Part shown: piece by piece, positions 37,582-52,083 of the stretch | How positions within the stretch are numbered: the stretch's first letter is position 1 | Layout of the letters: every line of letters starts with the position of its first letter | Source: Muscardinus avellanarius | Lineage: Eukaryota; Chordata; Mammalia; Rodentia; Gliridae | DNA length: 64,000 bases | NCBI GenBank assembly: GCA_963383645.1 | Contig: OY726569.1 | Coordinates: 26,049,054-26,113,053 of the forward strand | Direction of reading: 5' to 3' | The notes under the pieces: generated by a model | What the model was told of the DNA's origin: nothing | Seen by the model: only the letters and a program-made list of their open reading frames with translations | Database searches by the model: none | Program-made: the position numbers and the translations under genes

Positions 37582-40500
37582 CTTTGGTGGTACTGGGGGT
37601 GGAACCCAGCGGCTTTCTACCTCCGGGCTACACTCCTAGACCTAGTTTATATTTTATTTGGAAACAGGGTCTCACTAAGTTGCTGAGAGCCTCACTAAGT
37701 AGCTGAGGCTGGCTTCGAACCTGTGTGATCCTCCTGTCTCAGCCTCCCAAGTGCTGGGATTACAAGCAGGCACCACCACGCCCGTCTATTTTTTATTTTG
37801 AAACAGGGTCTTGCTGAGTTGCTGAAGGTGTTGCTAAATGCTCAGGCGGAGCTGTGTGTGGCTTCAGCTACTTATTGAGGCCCTCTGCAACTTAGTAAGA
37901 CCCCTTTTCAAAATAAAGAATAAAAACAGGGCTGGGGGTTTAGCTCCGAGGTACAATACCCTGGGTTCTATCCCCAGTACCCCCTCCCCCCCACACAAAA
38001 ATTGCTGAGGCTGGCCTGGAACCTGCAATCTTCCTGTCTCAGCCTCTCAAGTACTGAGATTACAGGCGTACACACCACACCCAGTTGGGCAATTACTATT
38101 ACAGCTGCTGTGCTGCCTGGCAAGGTGGTGTATGCCTGTAATGTCAGCTACTGGGGATGGCTGAGGAGAATGACAAGTTTGAGGCCAGCCTAGACAATTT
38201 AGCAAGACTCTATCTCAAAATAAAATCTTTATTTATGTACTTATTTACTTATTTATTGCCTCTACCTCCAAGCTATGCCCCCAGCCCGATTTTTTATTTT
38301 TATTTTTATTTTTATTTTTATGGTTCTCAGGATGGAACCCAGGGGCTTTCTACCTTTGGGCTACACTCCCAGACCTATTTTTATATTTATTTATTTATTT
38401 TATTTTATTTTTTTGTGGTACTGTGATGGAACCCAGGGGCCTCCTACCTCTGGGCTACACTCCCAGGTGTATTTTACATTTTATTTGGAAACAGGGACTC
38501 ACTAAGTGGCTGAGGCTGGCTTCGAATCTGGACAATCCTCCTGTCTCAGCCTCCCAAGCGCTGGGATTACAAACATGCGCCACCACGCCTGGCTTCCTAT
38601 TTTATATTTCATTTTGAAACAGGGTCTCACTAAATTGCTGAGAACCTAATTAAGTAGTTAAGGCTGGCTTCAAACCTCTGCAATCCTTGAGTCTCAGCCT
38701 CCCAAGTACTGGGATTAAAAGTGTGTGTCAAAGCCGGGCGTAGTGGTGCACACTTGTAATCCCCGCGCTTGGGAGGCTGAGGCAGGAGGATCGCACAGGT
38801 TCGAAGCCAGCCTCAGCTACTTAGTGAGGCTTTCAGCAATTTAGTGAGACCCTGTTTCCAAATAAAATATGAAAAAGGTCTGGGAGTATAGCCTGGAGGT
38901 AGAAAGCCTCTGGGTTCCACCCCTAGTGCCACAAAAAAAAAAAAAAAAAAAGTATGTGCCATGCAGGGCGTGGTGGGGCACGCTTGTAATCTCCCGCCCT
39001 TGGGAGGCAGAGACAGGAGGATCGCGCTGGCTTAAGAGACCCTGTTTCCAAATAAAAATATAAAAGTAGGTTTGGGAGTGTAGCCTGGAAGTAGAAGGGC
39101 TTCCAGGAACCCCAATACCACCAAAAAAAAAAAAAAAAAAGTGTGTGCCACAATGCCCAACTTGATTTTTGATTTATTTGGAAACAGGGTCTTACTAGGT
39201 TTCTGAGAGCTTCGCTATGGGGCTGGCTTTGAACCTGCAATCTTCCTGTCTCAGCCTCTCAAGGACCCAGTATGAAATGGTTACAAGCACCCAGACGTAA
39301 TGGTTAAAAAAAAAAAAAAAAGCCTAGGGCCAGGTGAGGGGTACATACCTGTAATCCCAGTACTGGGAGGCATTAGCCCTAAATTTGTGATCCTGCTGTC
39401 TCAGCCTCCTAAGTACTGGGATTACAGGCATGTGCCACTATGCCAAGATGAGAAAGATCTTCTTTTGGTGTTCAGTCAAGGAGCAAAGATGACTAACACT
39501 TTATTCTCAGATAGAATATTTTATTTTAGCCAGGCGTGGTAGCACATGCTTGTAATTCCTGCGCTTGGGAGGCGGAGACAGGAGGATTGCGGATTGCGTG
39601 GGTTCTAAGCCAGCCACGCTGGCTTAAGAGAACCTGTTTCCAAATTAAAAAAAAAAAAAAGTATAAAATAGGTCTGGGAGTGTAGCCTGTAGGTAGAAGG
39701 GCTTCCAGGAACTCCAGTATCACCAAAAAAAAAAAAAAAAGAAGAATATTTTATTTATTTGTTTGTTTATTTATTTTAGGTACAGGGGATGGAACCCAGT
39801 GGCATTTTACCTCCGAGATATACTCCTAGCCCTATTTTTTTATTATTTATTTTGAAACAAGGTCTCACTCATTTGCAAAGGGCCTCACTAAGTAGTAGCT
39901 GAAACTGTCCTCGACCTAAGATCCTCCTGTCTCAGCCTCCCAAATGTTGGGATTATAAGCATGCACCACCCTCCTGGCAGATAGGATATTTTAGTAGCTT
40001 CCTTTTTTTTTCTACAGAGCTTCCATTAAGGAGAATGTGGAGCTGATTCGACTTAAGAAGCTGTTACATGAAAGGGATTTGTCCTTAGCAGCAACAAAAA
40101 CACAGCTGACACAAGTCCAAGAGGTGAGTAGCTCTCATCAGCCTTGTTTTGTGGAAGAAAAACCCAATTAATTAAGATATTCGTATTATTTTCTTCATTT
40201 TTCATATAGGATACCAAAATTCAGATATCATAATTAAGTTACTTGTTTAAAACCAGGCATGAAAGCTGGGCGTGGTGGCACATGCTTGTAATCCCAGTGC
40301 TTGGGAGGCTGAGACAGGAGGATCACACAGGTTCAAAGCCAGCCTCAGCTACTTAGTGAGGCTCTCAGGAACTTAGTGTGTCCCTGTTTCCAAATAAAGT
40401 ATAAAAGAGGTCTGGGAGTATAGCCCAGAGGTAGAAAAGCCCCTGGGTTCCACCCCCTGTACTACAAAAAAAGAAAAAAAAAATAGCCAGGCATGGTAGC

Positions 40501-40679
40501 ACATGCTTATAATCCTAGCATTCAGGAGGCTGAGATCAGAGGATGGTGGTTTGTGGATAGCCTCAGCTTCTTAGTGAGGCCCTCCATAACTTAGTGAGAC
40601 ATTGTTTCAAAATAAAGAATAAAAAGTAGGGCAGGGGATGTAGCTCAGCCCCTGGGTTCCATCCCCAGATCCACTAAAA

Positions 40680-40722
<43 letters not shown>

Positions 40723-42732
40723 ACCAGGAACGGTGACACACGCCTGCAAATCCCAGTTCATGGGAGGCTTAGACAGAATGGCAGGTTTAGGGCCAGTTTC
40801 AGCAATTTAGCCATACCCCATTTCAAACTAAAAAATAAAAAGGGCTGGGAGTGTAGGTTGGCGGGAAAATATTCCTGGGTTCAATCCCAGGAAATTAAAA
40901 AAAAAAGTTAACTTGTTTAAGATCACTCAATTTGCCAGGTGTGGTGGCGCACGCTTGTAATCTCTGTGCTTGGGAGGCAGAGACAGGAGGATTGTGCAGG
41001 TTCGAAGCCAGTAGTGCTGGCTTAGGAGACCCTGTTTCCAAATAGAAATATAAAAAATAGGTCTGGGAGTGTAGCCCGGAGGCAGAAGGGTTTCCAGGAA
41101 CCCAAGTACCACCAAAAAAAAAAAAAAAAGAAAAAAAAAAAAAGAAAAAAAGATCACTCAATTTAAATTTATAGGAGATATTAAAATTCCAGCCTTTTAA
41201 AGAAAGTCCATTCTTTTCCCAGTATTTCCCATTATGTCCCATTAGGAAGAAGGCACAGGCCCTGCCTGCTAATGTGGAAGGCCAGGTGTCCTGGCCCACA
41301 GGTGAAATCCCAGAACTTGGTAGGCTGAGACAGGAGGATTGCAGGTTTGAGAACGACAGCAGCCAGTAGTGAGACTTTCAGCTACCTAACAAGACCTGTT
41401 TCAAAATAAAAATTAAAATAAATAGGGCCGAGGTTGTAGCTCAGAGATAGAATGCCACTGGGTTCAATCCCCTACTAAAGAATAAAAAATAAAACTGGTT
41501 GGGGGTATAGTTAGAAGGTAGAAAAGCTCCTGGGTTCAATTTCCAGTACCACAAATAAATGCATAAGTGACAAATTGGGGCAGCAAGGGTGTAAGTAAGA
41601 GTTGAACACTATTTTTTCTTTTTGGTGGTTCTGAAGGTGGAAACCAGGGGCTTTTCTACCTCTGGGCTATACTCCCAGACCTCTTTTATACTTTATTTGG
41701 AAACAGGGTCTCACTAAGTTGCACAGAGCCTTACTAAGTAGCTGAGGCTGGCTTCGAGTCTGTGTGATCCTGGAGTGTCTCAGTCTCCCAAGTGCTGGGA
41801 TTACAAGTATGTGCTGCCACGCCCGGCTTTAATTGAACACTATTTATTTATTTTTTTTGGTGGTACTAGGGGTGGAACCCAGAGGCTTTCTATCTCCGGG
41901 CTATACTCCCAGACCTTTTTTATATTTTATTTGGATACAGGGTCTCACTAAGTTGCTGGAAGCCTTAATGAGTAGCTGAGGTTGGCTTCGAACCCGTGCG
42001 ATCCTCCTGTCTCAGTCTCCCAAGCGCGGGGATTACAAGCGTGCGCCACTACGCCCGGCTGAACACTATTTTTTTAATATAAGAAAACATTTTTAGCTTG
42101 GCATGGTGGCACATGCCTGTAATCCCAGTACATGGGAGGCTGTGACAGGAGAAGTATTGAAAGTTCAAAGCCAGCCTCAGTAATTTAATGAGGCTCTCAG
42201 CAAGTTAACAAAACCCTGTTTTCAAATAAAATGTAAAAATATGGCATGGGGTGTAGCCTGGAGGTAAAAGGCCCCTGAGTTCCATCTTCAGTACTACAAA
42301 AAAAAAAAGAAGAAGAAGGAGGAGGAGGAGGAGGAGGAGGAGGAGGAGGAGGAGGAGGAGGAGGAGGAGGAGGAAAAAGAAACATGTGTTGATATTGAGA
42401 AGTAGGCCTATGCCCTATGCAGTGTACTGGGATGTAAAAAGTAAAAGGAGCCAGCATGGTGGCTCATGCTTGTAATCCCCGCAGACAGGAGGATCCGGGT
42501 TCGCGGCCAGCCTTGTTACTTAGTGGTGAGGCCCTGTGCAATTCAGTGAGACCCTGTTTCTCTTTTTTTCTTTTTTTTTTTTTTTTTGGTGTGTGTGTGG
42601 TAGTGGGGATGGAACTGAAGGGCATTCTACCTCCGAGATATAACTCCAGCCCCATTTTTTTTTTTTTTTTTTTTTTTTTGCAGGTAGATAGAACCCAGAG
42701 GCATTCGACCTCTGAGCTACACCCCCTGCCCA

Positions 42733-42817
<85 letters not shown>

Positions 42818-43712
42818 TGTGGTACTGGGGTTCCTGGAAACCCTTCTACCTCCGGGCTACACTCCCAGTCCTATTTTTATATACTTTTTAAATTTGGAAA
42901 CAGGGTCTCTTAAACCAGCAAGGCTGGCTTTGAACCTGTGCGATCCTCCTGTCTCTGCCTCCCAAGCACAGGGATTACAAGAAGCGTGCGCCACCACGCC
43001 TGGTTTATTCTTTTATTTTTGAAATATGATCTTACTGAATTGCAAAGGGCCTCACTAAGTAGTTGAGGCTGTCTGTGAACCACAATCTTCCTGTCTCAGC
43101 CTCTCAAGTACTGGAATTACAGGCGTGGGCCACCATGCCTGGCTCTAGAATAATTTTTTGTATGTGTGGTACTAGGGATTGAACTCAGGAGCATTCTACC
43201 TCTGAGCTACACCCCCAACCCAATTTTTTATTCTTTTTTTTTTCTCTCCTCTTTTTGCAGTACTGAGGATGGAACCCAGGGGCATTCTACCTCTGAGCTA
43301 CACCCCCAGCCCTATTTTTCATTGTTTATTTTGAAACAGGGTCTCACTGAGTTGTAAAGGGCCTCACTAAGTAGCTGAGGCTGACCATGAACCGCGATTC
43401 TCCGATTCTCCGGTCTCAGCCTTCCAAATGCTGGGATTACAAGCATGCGCCACCACACCCGGCTAGATTTTAAATTTTTTAAGATAAATATTAAACATTT
43501 ATATTATAGAGGTAAATGTCAAACATATATAAAATTGATTATATTGAATTGAATCAGTAAAACAATATTTTTTCTTCCAGGCATATGAAACCCTGATCCA
43601 GAAGGTACTTGATAAAGATTCTGTGGATCTTTTTCTTAATAGTTACAATAATTAAACCCAAAGAAATCCATATTCATCTCCAAAGTAACATAACACATCC
43701 ATTTAATCAATC

Positions 43713-43804
<92 letters not shown>

Positions 43805-44098
43805 TGGGGATGGAACCCAGGGGCATTCTACCTTCTAGTTACACCTAAAACCCTATTTTTTTTTTTTTTTTTTTTTTTTTTTGCAGGTCTGGGGATAGAA
43901 CCCAGGGGCATTTGACCTCCAAGCTACACCCCCTGCCCTATTTTTTATTCTTTATTTTTGAAACAGGGTCTCACTGAGTTGCAAAGGGCCTCACTAAGTA
44001 GCTGAGGCTGTCCGCGAATCGCAATCCTCCAGGTCTCAGCCTTCCGAATGCTGGGATTACAAGCGTGCGCCACCATGCCTGGCTCCAACCCTATTTTC

Positions 44099-44142
<44 letters not shown>

Positions 44143-44150
44143 TCGTTCGT

Positions 44151-44189
<39 letters not shown>

Positions 44190-46325
44190 CTCTCTCTTTC
44201 TTTTGCGGTACTAGGGATGGAACCCAGGGCCATTCTACCTCTGAGCTATACCCATAGCTGTATTTTTTAGCCTTTTTATGTTTTTTTATTTTATTTTATT
44301 TTTTTATTTATTTATGGTACTGGGGCTGGAACTCAGGGGCTTTTATACCTTTGGCATATACTCCCAAACCTATTTTATACTTTATTTGGAAACAGGGACT
44401 CACTAAGTTGCTGAGAGCCTAAGTAGCTGAGGCTGGCTTTCAACCTGTGCAATCCTCCTGTCTCAGCTTCCCAAGCGCTGGGATTACAGCTTCTAGAGAT
44501 GACATGTCAGTTTCCCAGGGGGTAAGGAAGGAATGCATTATGATCAAAATCCAGTAGCCATGGCCAGGCCTGATGGTGCATGATTGTAATCCAGCATGCG
44601 GGAGGCTGAGACCAGAGGATCGCGGTTCGTTGTGGACAGCTTCAGCTAATTAGTGAGGCCCTTTGCAAGTTAGTGAGACCCTGCATCAAAATAAAGAATA
44701 AAAAATAGGCCGGGGAGTGCAGCTTGGAGGTCGAATGCCCCTGGGTTCCATCCCGAAACCTGCAAAAATAAAACAAAAATAAATAAATAAAATAAAATAG
44801 GGTTGGGGTTGTAGCTTGGTGTACTCTGATAAACCCAGTATTTGGGAGGCTGAGACAGGAGGATCACAGGTTTGAAATCAGCCTCAACAAATAAGTGAGG
44901 CCTTTGGCAATTAGTGAGGACCTGTTTCCAAATAAGAAATAAAATCGAGTCGGGGTTATAATTTGGAGGTAGAATGACTCTGGGTTCAATCCTCAGTACA
45001 CCCCCCACATCAATCTACTTATAAGTCTCTATATATCAATCCAATAGCTTAGAAAGTGACACCTAAGCACGCTTGTAATCCCAGCATTTGGGAGGCTGAG
45101 ACAGGAGGATCACAGTTCGCGGACAACCTCAGCTACTTAGTGAGGCCCTCTGCAACTCAGTGAGACCTGTTTCAAAATAAAGAAAAAAGCCGGACGTGGT
45201 GGCACATGCTTGTAATCCCAGTGCTTGGGAGGCTGAGACAGGAGGATCTCACAGGTTCAAAGCCAGCCTCAGCTACTTAGCGAGGCTCTCAGCAACTTAG
45301 TGAGACCCTGTTTCCAAATAAAGTATAAAAAAAGGTCTGGGAGTATAGCCCGGAGGTAGAAAGCCTCTGGGTTCCACCCCCAGTACCACCAAAAAAAAAA
45401 AAGAAAAAAAAGAAAAAAAAAGAAAAAGAAAAAAATAGGGCAGAGGGTGTAGCTTGGAGGTCGAATACCCCTGGTTCCATCTCCAAACCCATACAAAAAA
45501 AAAAAAAAAGAAAAAAACCCCAAAAAAACAAAAAACAAACAAACAAAAAAAACCAAAGAGACACCTAATTTAGAGCCAAGGATTAATTTGGACCTTGGAA
45601 AACATAAGGCTCCAGGGACAAATTCCAGTTGCCCAAAATGGAAAATCCTCCCTGATGGGAAACAACGAAGACTTTCAGAGACGTGCTGAGGTGAAACAAG
45701 GTCGGCTGGCAGTGCAAAGACGAAACTATTTGCTGCAATCCTTCTCTGGGACATGCTGGGAGTGGCGGGCGGCTGGTGTCTGAAGGTCAGTCCCATGGCA
45801 ACTTTCCTTTGGCCCCAGAATCAGGGGATCCTGAGCGCGGCCCATGAAGCTCTCCTTGGGCAAGTGAGTGAACTCAGGGCGGAGCTGAAGGAGGAGAGCA
45901 GGAAGGCCGTGAGCCTGAAGAGCCAGCTGGGAGATGCGTCCATCCTGCAGACAACTCTGAAAGAGGTAAATAGTGACTGGGGAAGGCCATCAGATGTGCT
46001 ATATGGCCGGGCGTGGTGGCGCACCTTGTAATCCCCGCGCTTGGGAGGTGGAGACAGGAGGATCGCACTGGTTCGGAGCTGGCTTAAGAGACCCTGTTTC
46101 CAAATAAAAATATAAAAATAGAAGCCAGGCGTGGTGGCACATGCTTGTAATTCCAGCATTTGGGAGGCTGAGACCGGAGGATCACGGTTTGTGGACAGCC
46201 TCAGCTACTTAGTGAGGCCCTCCGCAATTTAGTGAGACCCTGTTTCAAAATAAAAGAATAAAAAAAATAGGGCAGGTGGTGTTACTCGGAGGTCAAATGC
46301 CCCTGGTTTCCATCCCCAGACCCAC

Positions 46326-46362
<37 letters not shown>

Positions 46363-47167
46363 CATATATAATATATGTGTATATATTATATATATACACT
46401 CTCAGATATATATATATATATATATCTGGGAGTGTAGCCCGGAGGTAGAAGGGCTTCCAGGAACCCCAGTATCACACACACACACACAAAAAAGTGCTAT
46501 ATGCCAGTTTCAGAGGTATTGAAATGTGCATCTTAGAAACAGTTTAAGTCTTTTTTTTTTTTTTTTTTGCAGTACTGGGGATGGAAACCAGAAGCCACAC
46601 CCCCAGCCCTATTTTTTAGTCTTTTTATTTCTTTTGAAACAGAGTCTCACTGAGTTGTGAAGGGCCTCGCTAAGTAGCTGAGGCTGTCTGCGAACCATGA
46701 TCCTCAGGTCTCAGCCTCCCAAGTTCTGGGATTCAGAGCATGCACCACCATGCCCGGTCCTATTTTTTATTCTTTATTTTGAAACAGGGTCTCACTGAGT
46801 TGCAAAGGGCGTCACTAACTAGCTAAGACTGTCTACAAACCTGCGATCCTCCTGTCTCAGCCTCCCAAATCCTGGAATTACAAGTGTGCGCCACCACGCC
46901 TGGCTCACAATATGAGTGTTTGTATGTTCACATGGAAACGATAAAGCTCCAAGTGATTCAATCATTTATTTAAGCCAGGCGTGGTGGCGCACACCTGTAA
47001 TCCCAGTACTTGAGGCTGATATAGGAGGATCATGCAGGTTCGAAGCTAGCCTCAGCTACTTAGTGAAGCTCTCATTAACTTAGTGAGATGCTGTTTCCAA
47101 ATAAAATACAAAATGGGTCTGGGAATGTAGCCCAGAGGTTGAAGGCCCCTGGGTTCCATCCCCAGTA

Positions 47168-47214
<47 letters not shown>

Positions 47215-47401
47215 TTATTTAAGATTGTTTGTAATCTTAGTACTTGGGAGGCTGATCAGAGTTTCAAGAGCAGCCTCAGGAATTTAGTGACACCCTTAGC
47301 AACTTAGTGAGACCCCGTTTCCAAATTAAAAAAGATAATAAAATAGGGCTGAGGGTGTACCTTGGAGGTAGAATGCCCCTAGGATCCATTCCCAGTACCA
47401 C

Positions 47402-47445
<44 letters not shown>

Positions 47446-48627
47446 TGATGTCAAGGACTCTACTCTCACTCTTAGTTTCAGGAGAGAGTTGAAGATTTGG
47501 AGAATGAACGCAAATTACTGAGTGACAATTATGACACACTCTTACAAAAGTGAGTACCAAGCTCGGGGCCAGAGACATGCTTGCTATGAGAGAATATTAC
47601 AGAAAGTGCCTTCCATACTTTCAGCATAATACCTTACATTGACAAATGTATTGGGAAATGAGTACTCAATATTGTTAGTGAGGATATAAATTGTTAAAGT
47701 CTTTTTGCAGGAGAACTGGACACTATTAAAATGTTAAACATGAGTCTGAAGTGGTGGCTCACTCTTGTAATCCCAGCATTTGGGAGGCTGAGACAGGAGG
47801 ATCGCACAGGTTTAAAGCCAGCCTCAGCTACTTAGGCCCTCTGCAACTTAGTGAGACCCTGTTTCAAAATGAATAAAAAACAGGACAGGGAGTGTAGTCA
47901 GAGGTTGAATGCCCCTGGGTTCCATCCCCAGACCCACAAAAATAAAAATAAAATAAAATAAAATGTTAAATATGAGAGCTGGGTGTGGTCGTACACACTT
48001 GTAATCCCAGCATATGGGAGGCTGAGACAGGAGGATGGTGGTTCATGGACAACCTCAGCTACTTAGTGAGGCTCTTTGCAACTCAGTGAGACCTGGTTTC
48101 AAAATAAAGAATTAAAAATAGGACTGGGGGGTTTATTTATTTATTTATTATTTTTTTGTGGGTCTAGGGATGGAACCCAGGGGCATTCAACCTCCAAGCT
48201 ACACCTTCTGCCCTATTTTTTTCTTTATTTTCTTTCTCTTTCTTTCTTTCTTTATTATTATTTTTTTGGTGTTACTAGGGGTGGAACCCAGAGGCTTTCT
48301 ATCTCTGGGCTATACTCCCAGACCCATTTTATATTTTATTTGGAAACAGGGTCTCACTAAGTTGCTGAGAGCCTCACTAAGTAGCTGAGGCTGACTTCGA
48401 ACCTGTGCAATCCTCCTTTCTCAGCCTCCCAAGCACAGGGATTACAAGCGTGCGCCACCACGCCTAGCGCTTTTTTCTTTATTTTGAAACAGGGTCTCAC
48501 TAAGTTGCAGAGGGCCTCACTAAGTAGCTGTGGCTGTCTGCGAACTGTGATCCTCCAGTCTCAGCCTCCCAAATGCTGGGATTACAAGTGTGTGCCACCA
48601 TGCCTGGCATTGTTGTTGTTGTTGTTA

Positions 48628-48665
<38 letters not shown>

Positions 48666-48991
48666 TTTTTTTTTTTTTTTGGTATTGGGGATTGAACTCA
48701 GGGACATTTTATCTTTGAGTTATACCCTCAGCCCAATTTCCCTTTTCCTTCCTTCCTTCCCTCTCTCCCTCCTTCTTTCCTTTTTTTGTGGTACTTGGAA
48801 TTGAACTCAGGGGCATCCTACCTCTGAGCTATAACCCCAGCTCTATTTTTTATTCTTTATTTTGAAACAGGATATCACTGAGTTGTGGAAGGCCTCACTA
48901 AGTAGCTGAGGCTGGCCGTGAACTTGTGATCCTCCTGTCTCAGTCTTGTAAGTACTGAGATTACAAGCATGCTCTAGCACGCCAGGCTACT

Positions 48992-49038
<47 letters not shown>

Positions 49039-50089
49039 TTTTGTGATACTGGGCATTGAACCCAGGGACATTCTATCTCCTAGCTACACCCAGAGGCCTA
49101 TTTTTTTTTTTTTTATTCTTTATTTTGAAACAGGGTCTCACTGAGTTGCAAGGGGCCTCACTAAGTAACTGAGGCTGGCCGTGAACCTGGATCCTCCTGT
49201 CTCAGCCTTTCAAGTGCTGGGATTACAAACGTGCGCCACCACGCCCGGCCATTATTCTTTATTTTTAAACAGGGTCTCACTGAGTTGCGAAGAACTTCTC
49301 TAAGTAGCTCAGGCTGGCCAGGAAACGGCGATCCTCCTGTCTCAGCCTCCAAAGTTCTGGGATTACAATTCTATGCCACCACGCCTGGCTCGAGCATGTC
49401 TTGATACACAGTCCCTGCCTAAAGCAAGGCGTATTACTGGAGAAGTTCCTTGGGAAATAAGGACCTAAAGAGAGTGATACTGAGCAACTCCTTAACGGGA
49501 CTTAAAAGTTCCAAAGCAGTTGGTGAATGGCAGTTACCAATCAAGCAGAGGCAGGAAAAACATGTAGAGAAATGAATGATGAAGTAGACCCAGGGGATGC
49601 TGGAAGTGTGTAATAAAGACATCATACCTCACATCTTTGTGTGTCCATCTGACAACCAGCTTCCCAATTTCAGCATGTTGGACAGCAGCAACCAGCCTCC
49701 CTGGAGCAGTGAGCTGCTGGGGGAACAGCTACGGCAGCAAGTCGCCCAGTTGCAGGAGCAGCTGGATGCCGAGCTGGAGGAGAAGAGGAAAGTCTTACTT
49801 CAGCTGTGCAGAGAGAAAGGTGAGTTGGATCCGGAAGAGCTCTCAGCGGTAGCACCCTCTGCCTCTGGCTTTGGAAAAGAAACTCGGGCCTTCGTTTCTT
49901 CAATCGCCCATCTGACCTTATTCTTTTGAGAGTCATGGGTAACTAGAACAAAACACTGGGATTTAGGTTAGATTTGCTACCAGGAAGGCACGACAACTAC
50001 CTACCTCACAGGTATGTTTTTCTTTTTGGTGGTTTTGAGATGGAACCCAGAGGCCCTCTACCTCTGGGCTATACTCCCAGACTTATTTT

Positions 50090-50144
<55 letters not shown>

Positions 50145-52046
50145 TTGGTGGTACTGGGGTTCCTGGAAGCCCTTCTACCTCCGGGCTACACTCCCAGACC
50201 TCTTTTTACATTTTATATTTGGAAACAGGGTCTCCTAAGCCAGCGCGCGTGGCTGGCTTCGAACCTGCGCGATCCTCCTGTCTCTGCCTCCCAAGCGCGG
50301 GGATTACAAGCGTGCGCCACCACGCCCGGCCTATTTTTTATTCTTTAATTTACTTTTATTTTTATTTATTTATTTATTTTTTTGCGGGTCTCGGGGTGGA
50401 ACCCAGGGGCATTTGACCTCCAAGCTACATCCCCCGCCCTATTTTTTATTCTTTATTTTGAAACCGGGTCTCACTGAGTTGCAGAGGGCATCACTAAGTA
50501 GCTGAGGCTGTCCGCGAACCGCGATCCTCTGGTCTCAGCCTCCCAAATGCAATGCTGGGATTACAAGCATGCGCCATCACGCCCAGCTCCAGACCTATTT
50601 TTTAATATTTTATTTAAGTCACTGAGAGCCTCACTAAGTAGCTGAGGCTGGCTTCGAACCTGTGCGATTCTCCTGTCTCAGCCTCCCAAGCACGGGGATT
50701 ACAAGCGTGTGCTACCATGCCTGGCACAGGTATGTTTCTCTGTGTAATGTCTTTTCATTTGGGAAGATGCCAGTTTTATTTTATTTTAATTTCTGTGATG
50801 CCCTGGGGACTGAACCCAGGGCCATTCTACCTCTGGGTTATACTTCCAGTCTTATTTATTTATTTGTTTGTTTGTTTTTACTTTTTATTTGGAAACAGGG
50901 TCTAAGTTACTGAGAGTCTTGCTAAGTTGCTGAGGCTGTCCTTGAACCTGTGATTCTACTATCCTAGCTCCCAAGTACTGAGATTAAAGGCATGTACCAC
51001 TTTGTCTATCTAGCTCAATAAAATTATTTAAAAAATTAAATTAGCTGAGTGCGATGGCACACGTAATCCCAGTACTTGGGAGGCTGAGACAGGAGGACTG
51101 CAGGCTCATGCTCAGCCTCAGCTTTTCTTCCATGAATATTAAGGATTGAATTCAGAGTCATTCTAGCTCTGAGCCACACCCCAGCCTTTTTTAATGACTA
51201 TTTTATTTTTTGTGGCACTGGAAATTGAATCCAGGGACATTCTACCTTCCAGTTACATCCAAAGCCCTACTTTTTTTTTTTTTTTTAGGTACTGAGGATG
51301 GAACCCAGGGGCGTTTTACCTCTGAGCTACACCTCCAGCCCCATTTTAAACTCTATTTTGAAGCAGGGTCTCACTGAGTTGTAAAGGTTCTCACTAAGTA
51401 GCTGAGGCTATCTGGGAACCTTTATCCTCCTGTCTCAGCCTCCCAAATGCTGGGATTACCACATCCGCTAGCCCTACTTTATTTTTATTTTGAAACAAAG
51501 TCTCACTAGGTGATGAGAGCCTCCTACTTGCTAAGGCTATCCTTGTACCAGCATCCTCCTGTGTCAGCCTCCCAAGTACTGACTTACAAGCTTGTGCCAC
51601 TGCGCCTAGCTGCTCTGTTTTGCTTTTGGAGTGTGTCACCTCATTTTACCAGGCCAACAGTCCACATGCCTTTTGTAGAAATAAAAGAGAATTGCAGCTT
51701 GGCATGGTGGGACACACCTGTAATCCTAGCACTTGGGAGGCCAGCAGGAGGATCATGGTTCTTGGACAGCCTCAGCTACTTAGTGAGGCCCTTTGCAACT
51801 CAGTGAGACCCTGTTTCAAAATAAAAATAAAGCTGGGCGTGGTGGCGCATGTTTGTAATCCCAGAGCTTGGGAGGCTGAGACAGGAGAATCACACAGGTT
51901 TGAAGCCAGCCTCAGCTACTGAGTGAGGCTCTCAGCAACTTAGTGAGACCCTGTTTCCAAATAAAATATAAAATAGGTGTGGGAGTATAGCCCAGAGGTA
52001 GAAAAGCCCCTGGGTTCCATTCTCAGTAACACTCACACACAATAAT

Positions 52047-52083
<37 letters not shown>

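Larger units (their letters stand above)
40124..43580 (+). other. RPGRIP1 intron (window exons 5-6)
   Basis: Plus-oriented SINEs lie at about 40265-40470 (B), 40490-40680 (A), 40725-40905, 40935-41115 (C), 41285-41480, 41495-41555, 42090-42300 and 42445-42560. Minus-oriented copies lie at about 41620-41830 (B), 41855-42060 (B), 42600-42650, 42680-42735, 42820-43005 (C), 43010-43145, 43165-43225 and 43255-43465 (A). Simple repeats are (AGG)n at 42314-42374 and (TTTC)n at 42738-42818. About 43465-43570 is unique. Confidence 0.8.
43605..45818 (+). other. RPGRIP1 intron (window exons 6-7)
   Basis: About 43605-43710 is unique. A (TA)n-(TG)n compound run lies at 43715-43802. Minus-oriented SINEs lie at about 43803-43860, 43885-44085 (A), 44205-44265 and 44315-44490 (B). 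Plus-oriented copies lie at about 44560-44770 (A), 44800-45005, 45065-45185, 45190-45395 (B) and 45430-45500. A (TTTC)n tract lies at 44102-44190. About 45545-45818 is unique. Confidence 0.8.
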
